Positions 46,518 through 59,441 of a stretch of DNA of 64,000 nucleotides are shown here, in pieces. The first letter of the stretch is position 1; each line of letters starts with the position of its first letter. The stretch is from Fennellomyces sp. T-0311 (lineage: Eukaryota > Mucoromycota > Mucoromycetes > Mucorales > Lichtheimiaceae). The stretch spans positions 248,001-312,000 of the forward strand of contig JALLLT010000042.1 of assembly GCA_025266875.1 (NCBI GenBank), given 5' to 3'. The position numbers were made by a program, and so were the translations under genes. Under the pieces are notes generated by a model, which ran no database searches, was not told the DNA's origin, and was given only the letters and a program-made list of their open reading frames with translations.

Positions 46518-47756
46518 GAATTAAAGTGGCCTGCGCGACGCAATCTACAATATGAACTATCTTAACGCAACAAAGTCTGATGTATAAATGAAATGAGGTT
46601 CCGCCTTGTGTTATCGCTTATAATGATTGGGCGAAAGTAGTCTTTATCATATTAGATCACGAAATCGCGATCTTGCACAAACTATTTTGGAACAGCAGGG
46701 TTTTTCTTCTAAAAAGGAGTTATTATTTATTTGTAGCTTTGCGTGCCAAAGGCAGAGGCGGATTGTAGCAAGCAACAAAGAAAGATCGAGAAGTACAAAA
46801 AGCCAAAGCGATACCCTGAGACAAAACAGCAATTCGACATCGCAAATGGCGCAGGAATGTCTTCAGCGTTTAATTTCTTTAGCGACTGTTTTTTTCTCGA
46901 TATTCTTTAAAGGGAATTCAGGCTCAATGTTCGAGAATATCAAAAAACAGATCGCCCATAATACTTCAGAACCAATTTCTTTAATCACCACATACGGCAC
47001 TGCTCGATCACATATGTTTTCCATGTCACTCAATTTTACCACAGGGTGCCACTTTGTTTTACCAACACTCCGTTCCATTTCGACATTGTGCGCCCTAATC
47101 AAAAAAAAGGTGTCTGCGTACATACTGTAATGGTACATACACAGCCACCCTGTTTGTTTTTCAAATAGGTACACTCTGTCAAGCGCACTTTTCAAGATGA
47201 AGGATGCTTATGGTAGCCCTTTCTTCTTTATGTGATGGCCTTCCGCGAAGCATCACATTAAGTATGCCAAAGGTTGCTTTTTTCAGTAATAAAGTGTCTG
47301 TCTGGCCGAGGAACTTTACAACCATTATTGTTATCCCATTTTTTTTCTTCATTTAATAAAGCTATCATTGTACTGACTCACTTTATCTTTGCGTTTTACT
47401 CCTTCTTACACAATGCCAGCTGGAAATTATCTTTGCTTGAACACATAACCCTTTCACACTAACACCGATCCTTATCCAAGTTCTAAGACATTTGCAGATT
47501 AGCATGTTGTGGGTAATTTGAATAATACTAGTTGACGTAGCAGTCTTTCATTGTCACGACTTGGCGCATCAACACCGATCATTGTGTAACTGGATCATTG
47601 TAGAAACGGCCCAACGCTTAGACAATTCTATTCATACCAAAGATGTATACTTAGTTTATCTTTATTTGCAATACACAATTGTTAATAAAATCAAATTACA
47701 TCTATAACGATGGTTTCATTTAGAAAAGCGTTTCATTGAGAAAGTACATATGTTTT
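46518..47756. other. gene-poor region with unassigned open frames
   Basis: Overlapping frames on both strands at 46627-47130 (plus) and 46863-47195 (minus; for example ALDRVYLFEKQTGWLCMYHY) are longer than expected by chance, but neither is recognised and both cannot be coding. No repeat ends are seen. Confidence 0.3.
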
Positions 47757-47930
47757 GCATTTGGGCAGTAGGTCGGGCCAGCGGCCCAACGGGCGGGCCG
47801 CTATACTGTATAAGACTGTGCTCGTTCAGGCAACCACCTTTACACCATTTCCCTTGCCCGATGTCCGTAAATGCGGGGCCAAAACCGGCGGTCCACGGGC
47901 CCGTCCCCCCTCCGGTATTTAGAGCCTTAT
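47757..47930. mobile_element. second GC-rich island, possibly related to the one at 46.4 kb
   Basis: Runs of GGGC, GGCC and CCCGTCCCCCC in AT-rich DNA, ending GGTATTTAGAGCC. Its reverse complement starts GGCTCTAAATACCGG, close to the start of the 46404 island. The ends are not sharp and no target duplication is apparent. Confidence 0.3.
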
Positions 47931-50880
47931 CATGATCTGTCTTTTGTGATCTTTGCGAAACACTGTTGCTGGTGAAAAGGAAAATGCGGTTTATGGTATT
48001 ATTCCTTTGGAATCGTTCTTTGGTGCTTTGATTTTGACTATTCCAGTGCGAGAGGTAATGATGGATCATATTGCATATTCAGTTAGCCGTGCTGAAGATG
48101 TGGATGATGATTTTCAAAAAAAAAATGCTACTAGGAGGTTTGAACTGTGAAGCGGTATTTTTGTGCGATCGAAAGTGGTGAGAGCATCCGTCATCTTGGG
48201 TGTAGCTACAATAGTCAATTCCAGTAAACGAGTAGATCCTTTACTTGTCGTGTATGAAAGCTGGTATGTCAAGCACAAACGACATATTCTCCGTCCTCCC
48301 AGATAGCTGACATCAGTCACAATTGTAATTTTTTATTTCCTGTTTTGACGACAGTGTGTTGTACCTTATATTGCATACAATTGATTAACTATCCAGGGTA
48401 TGTTGTGAGCTTTACAAACTTCTAAAACCGTATGCCGAGTAAAAAAAAAAAGCTAAATATAAGTAGCGACTCATTGTAATTACATCTTCTTGGCCATTGT
48501 TAGAAGGGGTGCTAAAAACTGACGACACTGGTTAAATATAAATTTGAGATAGATACGTAGTATCGTAAAAATGTATCATATATTATTTTATCATCATTCG
48601 AGTAAACCGCTTTATTACTACAGCATGTGCGACGATAGTACTTTTAGACATGATCACGACGTTCTTCCAACTGAGAGGTCCAGACATCACCTTCTAGGCG
48701 AATTCTTCACCTTTCTTGCGCTAGTTTTTGGACTGGGAGCGATTGTGCATTCTCTTCAGGGTGAACCGATTGTCAAGTACTGAAGTGACGGAATTGACAA
48801 CAAGCGTACGGTTTGAGTTGTTATACATGGAGAGTTAAGTTATACTGCTTGACTCAAATATATATATATATATAAGTTACCGCCAATGTATAGAATTTGA
48901 TTCTTTTGACGGTTATTTGTGAAGAAACATGTAGCCAAACTCCACCGAGATATCTGGACAAAAGACCCTCTGTCACGCTATATTACTTATTTTGCCATCA
49001 GTGATCTTCTATAACTAGATCAGGTTTTTTTCCAACAACAAAGGCCAGTTTTCAATGGCTCATTTTCAGTTGAATTGCTAGTTTGGGTCAAATTTCTAGT
49101 GTGGAAGCGGTTCGCTAGTCGAATAAGCATTTAGTACGCGATACATACCATAAATTCGGGAACCCTACGTCAGCACCTTTAATGACAGAATATTGCAGCA
49201 GAAATAATCCTACCTCTGAACAAAAATCGGCTAGTATAGCAATCCGAATTTTAATAGTACCCTCCCCTTCCAAAGCTGCCGATATGATCCAATTTTTTTA
49301 ACACCCCATTAACAGAGTACAGAAGAATATGCCATGTATACATTAATCTCTTGCACGTTCCTTCCAATGACAGCAGCATTTGTAATATGTAACACGTGTT
49401 TCAGATTTTTTTCCACACGAAAAAGAAATGTTTATATATAGAGAGGATAACAGTTTATCCTACACGAGCCTCGACACCGATTTTTATTAATGTAATTTAT
49501 AAAGTTCGGAGAAACGGATTGAGAGCGCACAAAAACCGCGGGATATATGAAATAGCAGACTACATTTTAGATCAACGTTAACTGATACGGTTTTTGTATT
49601 ACGTGAAGCCTCAATAATAGATTGGTAATAATTTTGTACCTATTCTATCAACATTTCTCTTTGATTAGGTATGTATATTTTGTCGGGTATTGATAGCAAA
49701 ACACGTCGTGTTCGATTGGGTGGTCGTCAGGACACGCACAAGATCACTTTTTGGGAATGCCCGTATTTTCGGCTTTAATCGTCATCTTTCCCCACAAATA
49801 AATATCTGGTATTTCCATACAGCAAAAAAGGATTGAAATGCCAGAAGGATCTAAATTTAGATACGTTAATGGATCATGTAAAGAAATTATGGTAGCAGTG
49901 CATTTAGACAAATGCCCCAAAGCTGAGATTTTTTTCGGTCATATATTTGTGCTAATGCACGTTTGCTGTGAATCAAAATGACGAAAGCGATGATCATGTC
50001 TTACATAATGACTACCATAAACTGATAATTGGAAAACGTGACGCATCGTTTTATGGCGATATTCACAGGTGTATGGGTTGGTTTATATAACAACATGCCA
50101 CTAAAAAGGATTCATCGGCCGACTCAGGTGATATAAGCGATATGACAAGCTGAAAAAGATGCCTTTTTATATATCTGGAAGAATTCATTGGAAACTGAAA
50201 GTAATAAACGGCGTAATATGTGAGGAAAGATACTGTTAAATAAGGTGGCGGATAACACGCAAACGGCATCGCGCAGCGATCCACTATTGCCTTTGATATT
50301 TGCTACTCAGCTGTTTCTACTTGTTGTATTACTCTGAACTTTATACATTTCGTGTCACCGACGAATGCGAAAAAAACACTGTAGAGATGGAACAACGCTT
50401 TTCCTTTGTTGGGTTTCTTTCAATATAGATAGTAAGGGATCAATCAGCAGGTATGGGATCTATGCATAGCATCTCTATGTAATCGGCTTTGTTTTTTTTT
50501 AAATGAAAAATATAAAAAAACAGAAATGCTTTCATAAAACCGATGATCGACCACCAAAGGGACGATCTGAGCATGTCTTCATTTCCACGTTTGGGGGTAA
50601 CGTAGGTTCATCCAATTACACAGGTCGCGGACCCTGGGCAACGCGTTTTCCCCCCAAAGTGTGCAAAAACTCCGGGATGTGACAAAATTTAGCATAGTCA
50701 ACTCCGTTCATATAATCCCTCTGTTGACCGTTTCTAGTCTAGTGTATACACAACAAATCCTTCTTCCTCTTCCACTTGTTCATTCTCTCTCTCTCTCTCT
50801 CGTTTCTCCAACCCATTCTTTCCTTTTTTCCCGTGCTCTTTCTTTTTATTCTTTTTCATATAAAATCTTGGTCGAGGATC
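47931..50880. other. gene-poor region ending in a pyrimidine-rich leader
   Basis: About 2.9 kb without a supported gene. A (TA)n run lies at 48857-48875. A 70-codon frame at 48571-48783 has one hydrophobic segment (FFTFLALVFGLGAIV) and is not recognised. From 50776 to 50866 the DNA is strongly pyrimidine-rich, including (CT)n, typical of a fungal core promoter or leader just before the GPCR start codon. Confidence 0.4.
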
Positions 50881-53800
50881 ATGGTGGATTGGCACCGGAA
50901 CCCGAAAGGGTTATTACACATCATCTTTCTATTCGTTGGCGTATTCCGTTTTATCGACGATGCTTACGCACAGACATCAAACTCGACTTTGCCTACGTAT
51001 ACAATAGGCATATTATTTCCTGATCCAGCACAAGTTCGACAAGAGGATCCAACACTGAACGATATGATTGTGGCAAGCCATGCAGCCATCAACATGGCGG
51101 CAGCGGATATTGTGCGGAGTAATATGTTGTCAGGTACATAATCGAGAGCAGCAACAACAAAAAAGAAAAGTTTCCAACTTTTGTAATAGACGTCAACCTT
51201 GAATTCGTTCAATATATATCAGATGCAGACAATGTTGGCCGAACAGCTTGGACAACAGTCAATACAGTAAACTCTGGCGTCAAGTACGTTGTCTTTTTAT
51301 ATATATAACGATGCAATTGAAGGAACAGAAACGTCTTATATACATGAAACAGTGCAATTATTGGAGATATGATATCGGAAATGACTGAAACAGAAGCAGG
51401 CATTACCGGTGTTCAACAAATTCCTCAATGCTCATGTGCATCAGCATCACTCCGGCTCTCGGATAAAGAAGCATATCCATATTTTTTTCGAACGGTGGGC
51501 AATGTTGTATTATTCGGTAGTTCACTCGTGGATTGGGTACAACATATGGGATGGAAGACATTCGCATTAATCTATACGAACGACAATGTGGGGCAGCAAG
51601 GTAAATGAACGTGCTTCTCTCACAAGTGCCAAAAAAGCGGATTTTTCATTTTGTGTAATACTTTTTAGTACTAAGATCCATGGTACAAAAAGCTGGAGGT
51701 TATGGCATACAAGCCATGACACAAGTTCCCTTGTATGACATGACACGCGTCGAAGGTAAATGTAACCACGTCAACGGGAAACGTTTCCATTTACGAACAT
51801 TACGTATACACAACCAGAATCTCTCGAAAAGCTTGCCACATCGGGGGCACGAATTGTTATCTTTGCAGACTCGACAACTTCAGATCAGCTGACGGTGTTA
51901 CGAACTGCGCAGTATGTTTCGTCTTTTCTACGATTTAGATCAGGGAAACTAAATATGCTATTTGCTCAGGTCAATGGGCTTACTTTCTGAAGGATGGGTT
52001 TGGATGCTTACAAACGATATGTCACCGGCAATACGTGACATGGTTTCCAGTCCAGAAGAATTAGCTGCTTACGATGGATTGATGTTCATTAGCGGTTTAT
52101 GGAACTGTACGTATACGTTTATCTATTGTATCACCGTAGAGCTGACCTTCTTGATGTGGGAAATAGTGACGGGGATACCTGCGTATGATACAATGGAACA
52201 AGCTTGGCAAGAACTGCCTATTCCGGAGAATTTGTATGTTACCTCCTGCACTTATGAATAGCTTATTTTCAAATCCAGTGTGCACACTTTTTTGCTGACA
52301 GGAAAAATATGCTGTAGCACCATCCCTGACTCTTGGAATTCTGCGGGACTAGCTTATAATGCTCCAAACGCTTATGCTTGTGCGGAGATTCTGGCTTTAG
52401 GTTTAAACAAGGTATAACACTTCATTACGATTGTAAAAAAGTTATTTTTACTCAAAAGTTATTCTTAGGCACTAGATACATATCCAGGTGGACGTCAAAA
52501 AGGTCTATCAGATCTCGCTTCAAACACATTTGACTCGTCCAGAATGACACCCGCATTTTATAACCTCGATTACACAGGACCCGCGGGTAACGTTCAGTTT
52601 CAGTTACACAGGGTTTAAAATAACTTTTTTTTTTTTAATTTCGCGTTGTTGATATCCTTATAGGTCATATGGAATTTACCGACACTGGTAAGGACAGTTA
52701 CTGTATTCTTATATAACGACATCTTGTACTAATGATCCATTATGTGAATGTTCTTAGGTGATCTCAACACTGGGTAAGCGTTAAAATGAACAAATACCAC
52801 GTGTCTGCAAACCGATTTGTGTTTCCTGCAAAGGACCTTGTGTCACGGAATGTCGATCAAAATTTTCTCACCGCCTTTCTTTTTTCTTATATTACAGATA
52901 TTTTAGCCTGCAGTACATGGTGAATGGCCAAGTCGAGACATACGCAACGCTCAAAGATGGAAAATTTGAGTTTATAGACAACGCCACGATCATCTATCTT
53001 GGGCATACGACCACGCGGCCCGCAGATGTTGTTGCAAAATATGGTAGGGTTTTTTTTTTTTAAAAAAAAAAAAAGATAACAAACATTTCCGTTAACTCGG
53101 AATACTTGCAAAAAAAATAGCTCTCAATCCAACAAAGTATAATGCTGGTGGCATTATAGTTCTAACCATCAGTGGGCTTGGACTTCTCAGTTGCATCGTC
53201 ATGATGGTTTTGATTATCGTATTCCGAAACTTAAAATCCATTATGGTGTCCAGCCCCACGTTCTGTTGTCTTCAACTTTGCGGACTTATGATGGCTTACG
53301 TTGGCGCCACACTCTATATTGGCAAGCCTAATCCGGCAACATGCATCAGTCGCAAATTTATCATTACTAGTGGATTTGTTTTGGTTATCGGTAGCATTAT
53401 TGCAAAGAATTACAGGTACGCGAATAACAGACAAAAGATTTTAGAGGCTAAGCAATGACATTTTCCATGGTTACATAGAATATATCGAATGTAAGTCTAT
53501 ATTATACTTTCCGATCCAAGAGCCTCATCATCCATTTTCTAATTATTAATAATAGATTCCAGAACGTCTTCACCGTACGCACGTCACGGCTCAAATCATC
53601 CTATCTCATGCGAATCGTCGCTATTTTTGGCGTCATTGCATTTATGCCGTTTATCGTATGGCACGCGGTTTATCCTGTTGAAGTTGACGATGTCATGATC
53701 GGTACCACGATGAGCTTTTGTTGGCTTTGTGTGTATCCAGGTGCCAAAGGCGATTGGATACATCTGAATGCGGGTGAACTTGTCGTACTGATTTGGTGCG

Positions 53801-55092
53801 CCATACTTATCTTGTGCACAGCGTTGCTCGCTTGGAAGGTAATGCGTACACATATTTTACAAAAAGTGTATCTGTTTAACCGATCACAACATAGACACGC
53901 AACGTCCGCGGAAAATGGGCTGAAGCGAACCAGATTGCTTATGTCAGCTAGTAAGCATCGCTAACGACCGGGAGACCAAAAAAAAGTCTAACATTCTGAC
54001 CATAGCAATACGATTCTTGCGGCATGTCTTGCTGCACCCAGTTTTTTTATGCCCAATGATACCTTTCAAATCGCAATCTATCTCAAGTTATCGGCTCTAT
54101 TACTCGGTGCAACATTCACACTTGTTGTCATCTTTACTCCCAAACTGGTGGTCATTTTCCAATATCTTCGCGCCAAATATCAGCACAAACTTCGCTTTTT
54201 TGGACGTCGGTTTCGTGATGGAAGCGGCGAAGATCCCCTCTCAGTTGCTTTTGAAGAGAGTTTGGATTCCAGCAATGGCGGAAGTGATAACTTGGCGGCC
54301 AGAAACCTGCTCGACTTTAGTGTGCAGGCTCACGAAGGCACTTTGCCAGTCAAAAAAGTCGGCCGGTTCAAGTACATGACGATTTGGGAGCTCAAACATG
54401 TGGTCGTTGTACCACTGAAGCGTTTCTTTGTTCTGATGAACGTAAGTTTATTTTTTTTTCATACATTTAATCAAATGGTCTAACGTATCATATAGAAATC
54501 TGGAATCAATGCCGAAGTGCATCATTATTTGGCATGTGAACCGTTGCCAGCTGCTGTAGATCGGTATCTTTTCCGAGTTTTGACGGAAGACAATGTCATA
54601 TTTATGTTCCAAGTATATGACCAAGTCGCGCTGGACCGCTGGATCGGTTGGTTCATGGGCCCTGTTGACAGTGGCGCGAACAGTAAAAACGAAACGGAGC
54701 AGATCACCACCAACACCACAACGCCTACCAATGTCTATAATCATTTACAGCGTTACGGCGTCCAACCTCCAAATAATCAAGTGGTTGATCCACTTACTAC
54801 CTTTGGCGCAGTCCGGACTGCAAATACCACCAGTACAACCTCAGTAACACCATCTCAACAACGACGTCGATCGTCAAGTCAATACTATCCCGAAGATGAA
54901 AACTTATCCCTAATGTACAATCACCATTCACCGGCGCACATAGATCTTGTGAACGAAAGTAGCGATATGCTACTTCGGGAGCACCAAGGCGATTTGAGCG
55001 ATATGTGGTCTCCATCAAGACAATACTTCCCTCTATCACCAAAGTCTCGCCTATCCTTTGATATCGCAATGGACACTCAGGGCCACCAGTAA
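50881..55092 (+). CDS. class C G-protein-coupled receptor (GABA-B/mGluR-like)
   Basis: Many exons (at least 14) encode a receptor of about 1100 residues. It starts with a signal peptide (LLHIIFLFVGVFRFIDDAYA). A periplasmic-binding-like ligand domain follows (about 50990-53120): YTIGILFPDP, AIIGDMISEMTETEAG, VQQIPQCSCASASLRLSD, YPYFFRTVGN and WKTFALIYTNDNVGQQ. The 7TM domain (about 53150-54480) has GGIIVLTISGLGLLSCIVMM, LQLCGLMMAYVGATLYIG, RKFIITSGFVLVIGSIIAKN, IFQNVFTVR, VVLIWCAILILCTALLAW and TILAACLAAPSFFM. There is no Cys-rich domain between the two, as in GABA-B receptors. A long cytosolic Ser/Thr/Asn-rich tail follows; part of it (about 54510-54660) looks folded, with AEVHHYLACEPLPAAVDRYL. 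Ligand unknown. Intron junctions near 52250-52330 fit best with an acceptor at GCTGTAG. Confidence 0.9.
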
Positions 55093-55265
55093 ACACATCC
55101 CAAACGTTACCTTGTACAGTTTTTTCTCAACCTTACTACATACTAATTTATATACACCATGTACTATTAATACCTTCTGTTCCCTTTTCTTTTGAAATAA
55201 ACAACCACTGTAAATAGTGTCAAATCAATTTTTGGTTACCACCCGAAAAACTACGCTCTTTTAGC

Positions 55266-56790
55266 ATGAAGACTTTGCGCGATGTCTATGCATTCGCCAT
55301 CGCGTCACGCTTTATAACCATTGGCATTGGCATTCTGTCATATCTGACTACTGGACCCTACGATTCCTCAGCAGATATACAACTCGGTTCTTCATCACTG
55401 ATTCAACGGTGCCTCAATGTATTTTTGCGATGGGATGCTCTTTACTTTCTCCACATTGCAGGCCATGGCTATGTTTATGAGCAAGAGCACGCGTTCTTTC
55501 CCGGGTTACCACTTGCTGCACGGTATCTGGCGCAAACAGGTACAATTTATATACACACGCTGTCACTCGTGGTTTATTGAACACGCGAACAGTGCTTTCG
55601 CCAATCCAGGAGCATATTGGCGAGCAGCATACACTTCTCCTTGCCGGTGCAATCATTACCAACGTATCATTTGTTCTAGCAGCTGGATCTCTGTACAGGT
55701 CGGTGATACTTGTTTCTGTTTATGAAAAAAAAGAGAGCTAATGGTAGGATAGACTGACACGTTCGGTGTTCCCAGGTCATCCTCACTTGGCAACGGTGTC
55801 CGCTATGGCATTTTGTCTTTCTCCACCAGCCATGTTTATGTCGTCGATGTATACAGAGTCACCCTTTGCTCTGCTTAGTTTTACAGGCATGCTGTGGTAT
55901 TCGCAAAAGCATTACCTTGCCGCCGCGCTTGTCTGGGGTGTGGCCACGACCGTTCGATCCAACGCAATTATCTATGCAGGCTTCTTCATTTACGACCTGG
56001 TAGTTCGACGCTTTGGAAAGGTATTATTTTGCAATGTGGTTGTTCATACAAATACTCAAGATATACGCAGTGTACCATGATCACTGGTATGATCCGTGCC
56101 GCCTTGTACACCATCATTACATTCAGTGGATTTGCTGCTGTTCAGTACTACGGCTACAAGGGCCATTGCCCTGGGCGACCATGGTGTGATCAAATGGTTC
56201 CAATGATATATAGTTTTGTACAAAAGGAGTACTGGTGAGCGCGTCTTGTAAAGAACGGTGTCCATGGCTACTAATTTACTGGAAAAAGGAACAACGGATT
56301 CCTTGAATACTACGAGGTGAAGCAGATTCCAAACTTCTTCCTCGCATTGCCGATCGTTTCACTGACGGTCGGTGGGCTCTGGAAGTATGCTCAGTACGAT
56401 TGGGTTTGGTTTTGGACGATCGGCTTCTCGTCATCAAAAGGTTTGGGCAACTCTTTGTGGCTCAGATAACAAGGTGGTAATCGCAGTGTCCTTTCAGACG
56501 TCAAGCATGAGCCAACCATGGGATACACGAGTCGAAGCGCAGCCCCCTTCATGTACCTTTGGGGAGTTTTACTGGTATATACTGCGACGTGCATGCACAT
56601 CCAAGTGATTATCCGGTTCTTTACATCCATGGCACCACTTTACTGGTTCACGGCGCAGTTGTGGATGGACGGATTTGGGCCTCATGGCAAGGTGACGCAG
56701 CGGAGGATAGCCAATGGTGTACTATCCTATTACGTCCTTTACGGACTCGTGGGGATTGTGCTGTTTGCTGCATTCCTGCCGCCGGCATAG
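55266..56790 (+). CDS. GPI18: GPI mannosyltransferase 2 (PIG-V/Gpi18)
   Basis: Six or more exons give about 430 residues. The enzyme adds the second mannose to the GPI anchor precursor in the ER lumen. It is a polytopic membrane protein with the family start DVYAFAIASRFITIGIGIL, the catalytic loop FLRWDALYFLHIAGHGYVYE (WD, with H and YE) and AFFPGLPLAARYL. Later blocks are SAMAFCLSPPAMFMSSMYTE, FALLSFTGMLWYSQKHYLAA and TTVRSNAIIYAGFFIYDL. KGHCPGRPWCDQMVPMIYSF matches the conserved Cys loop. The C-terminal helices read SAAPFMYLWGVLLVYTATCM and VIIRFFTSMAPLYWF. The ATG at 55266 begins this start. The intron near 56441-56499 uses a weak GTTTGG donor. It converges with the CENP-H-like gene; the stops are 76 bp apart. 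Confidence 0.93.
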
Positions 56791-56865
56791 ACATGGCTGT
56801 TTTTTTGTTTTGGTATAAAATGGCTATATTTACGGTGCAGTGATATTTACAAAAAGGTGAAAGGA

Positions 56866-57780
56866 TTAATCTTTCAATTCGTCACCGATTTCTGCCATGA
56901 CTTGATACCAGTGGTCATCGTAAAGGTAGTCGATCCCACTCTCCAGAATAAGGTTCTGCGAGCCACGTTTAGCAAAAGATTGAACGGAAGACCTGTCGAC
57001 TTACCCTGAGAACGTTTCGTGCAATTTCCAGCCGCGTTCGATAGTCATCGATCCTGGTGTCCGTTACTTTAGTATATCACGAACACGGTGCCATTTTCGA
57101 ACTGTACCTCTCTGATGGCTCAGCTGTTTGTGACCCCAGGAGTCCTGTTCCACTCGGTACTTCCAACTCTTGCACTAACTGTTCTTTCACTTCTCGAATC
57201 GATTGGACCAATTCACGGTTCTCCTGAAGGCGCTCTGTAAACATAAAAAAGTGTCAAGTAATTCAGCGGATGCAACCAACAAACCACGTACCGACAGCCT
57301 TTGCTTGAGTTTGTGCTATCTCATTCTTTGTCTTGCGTAGCTGTTCCAACCCGTTCAGAAACAAACTTGTAAGCTCGTCGCGTTCGCGAATCATGATTTT
57401 GACTGCTTGGCTATCATCGAGTCAACCACAAAAAAAAGAGTATATAAAGAAGGAAAAAAATACCTTCGCTTAAAAGAATCATGATCGATCTCACCGGGGT
57501 AAAGTGATTTGAGGACATGGTGAGAAGCATCAATGGCGCTGGTGAGACATTCTTTGCTAACGTTGAACTGCGTCATAATGTCGAGTTTTTCGCGTAGTTC
57601 GTCGATCGTGTCTTTGTATGATTCTTTGGTTGGCTCATGGAGTTCGGCTGCTGCGAGTGTTACGTTGATTTCTGGTGGAGGCTCCAGCTCTTTCTCGTAC
57701 TTTTTAATCTTTCGTTTGAGCCAGTCGATTTCTCGTTGAGAATCGAGGATTTGTTTTTCTTTGGGTGACAGCAGATCCAT
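56866..57780 (-). CDS. CENP-H-like kinetochore protein
   Basis: Five exons give about 240 residues, almost all predicted coiled coil (KQILDSQREIDWLKRKIKKY; KDTIDELREKLDIMTQFNVS; ERDELTSLFLNGLEQLRKTK; ENRELVQSIREVKEQLVQEL). The C-terminus reads RLEIARNVLRNLILESGIDY followed by LYDDHWYQVM, which resembles the conserved CENP-H/Fta3 end (L-x-N-L-I-L-x-S-G-x-[DN]-[YW]). That family joins the inner-kinetochore CCAN complex. Identification rests on the coiled-coil layout and this terminal motif, so it is less certain than its neighbours. The start is the ATG at 57780. FEN1 ends 212 bp upstream on the same strand. Confidence 0.65.
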
Positions 57781-57991
57781 CGCGTTGGCAGTGAAGCAAA
57801 GGGGCGCGACACTTAAATTTGCACGCTTTGGAGAATTTAAAGTTCACGTGCCCCGGTGGTCTCTGAGCTGCTCGATCTATGGCTATACCTCTTCACCATC
57901 ACCAAGCAACCAGTGTTTCTTATGCAAACTTTGATAGATACGTTTTATTGCTTTGGTAACGCGATTAAGATGATGATACGGTATGATGCTA

Positions 57992-59441
57992 TTATTTCCG
58001 GGCTTTAGTCTTAGTCTTTTTCTTGCTTTTTTCTTCGTCGCTCTAGTAGAAGAAAGTTGCGATTAGAACGTTGGGTGGCTATGGGTGAGTGGTCGCACCT
58101 CATCTCGGTTTTTTCTTTTACCCGTTTTCGATGCGGCTTTACCAGCCGGCTTTGAAGCAGGCTTGGCGGATGGCTTGACCGAAAAGAAGTCGCTCATCCG
58201 CTTCTGCGTAGGTGCATTGACATTCTTGGCCAGCGCTCCGCACTTGTTGCGAATTCTCTCCTCACTAGATGGAATCCATTCAGAACCCTTCCAATGATCC
58301 GCCGCATACACCATACCTGAAACCCTTATCCTTGACCATGAAATCAACGAGCTCTTCGACATTCGGTGCTTCCCACTTGATTTGAATCTCACTTGCCGGC
58401 TTCACTTCCGCCTCTCGGAACAAGCCTCGAGCGTCATCGAAATGCCAGTCCTCTGGAACATTGGCACGCTGCTTCTCTGGCAAATGTTCGAGAGCTTCCT
58501 CGATGGTCTTGTGTTCCTTGATCAAAGAGTAGGCACGTGCAGGACCGACGCCCTTGATGCTTTCGACATAATCGCAGCCCAGCAAGATACACAGATCAGT
58601 GAATTGCTTCATATCCATGCCCAAGCCCTCCAGAACTTTGTCGAGATGGAATTCGTCGATGGGCATCTTGCGCTGTTCGGAAAACGTAATGTGGCGAAGT
58701 AACTTTGGCGAACCAAATGTCAATGTGTCCATATCTTCCGATGCTGCATAATCGACGACGCCGTGCTTACACATCTCTGCGCATTGTGCTTCTGCTTCGC
58801 AAGGTGCTTCGACGTAAGGAATACCCATCAGTTTCAGTAACCGTTTGCATTCGTCATTGTGTTCTTGAGTAACGCGAACTGTCCGTTTTGTGAAGCGAAC
58901 CACCTCCTCGGCCGTACCTAATGTTATGTTTTGTCAGCGGTTGCCTAGGAAATTGGCAACAATAGCAACATTACCAACTTCGTTTGCTTCTTCCAAATTG
59001 GCTTTGGCTTCTTCTTTACGTGCCTTTCGTTTTGCAAGCTATTTCCTCAAAATGTGAGAAAAGGTTGATCGATCCATCGATGAGAATTGGTTACCTCTCC
59101 AGACTTTAACGTGGGCGGCCGTCCGTCAAAAACATATACAGGCTTTATACCGTTTTCCACCATGCGTACTGTTCGATAAAACATGCCCATCAAGTGACTG
59201 GAATGGAGGATGAGTGAGAATGCTCGACGATCTGGTTGGTTAAAAAAGTTCACCTGGTAGTTTCACCGGCATCGTTCGTAAGCATTTGTCCGTCTTGTTG
59301 TCGTACAGCAATCATGAACTGATAAATGCTCATGGACGCGTCAATGGCCACCTTGCGTCCAAAGTACGACTTGATTTCATGGCTCTTGATTGCGTTTGGA
59401 GCATGTTCTGAAATGAGTTTGGTGAGGCCGTGGATTCCCAT
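57992..59441 (-). CDS. FEN1: flap endonuclease 1
   Basis: Structure-specific nuclease that removes 5' flaps in Okazaki-fragment maturation and long-patch base-excision repair in the nucleus. Exons give about 380 residues. The N-domain starts [20 protein letters not shown] with [12 protein letters not shown]. Active-site residues are visible in [39 protein letters not shown] and [20 protein letters not shown] (helix-hairpin-helix). Near the C-terminus QKRMSDFF forms the PCNA-binding PIP box, followed by a basic Lys/Ala/Pro tail ([19 protein letters not shown]) and [10 protein letters not shown]. Introns split the N-domain at ETT, SGE and NEVG, and the C-terminal part near KDKGF. All metal-binding acids are present. 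The ATG at 59441 gives the canonical MGIHGL start. Confidence 0.97.
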
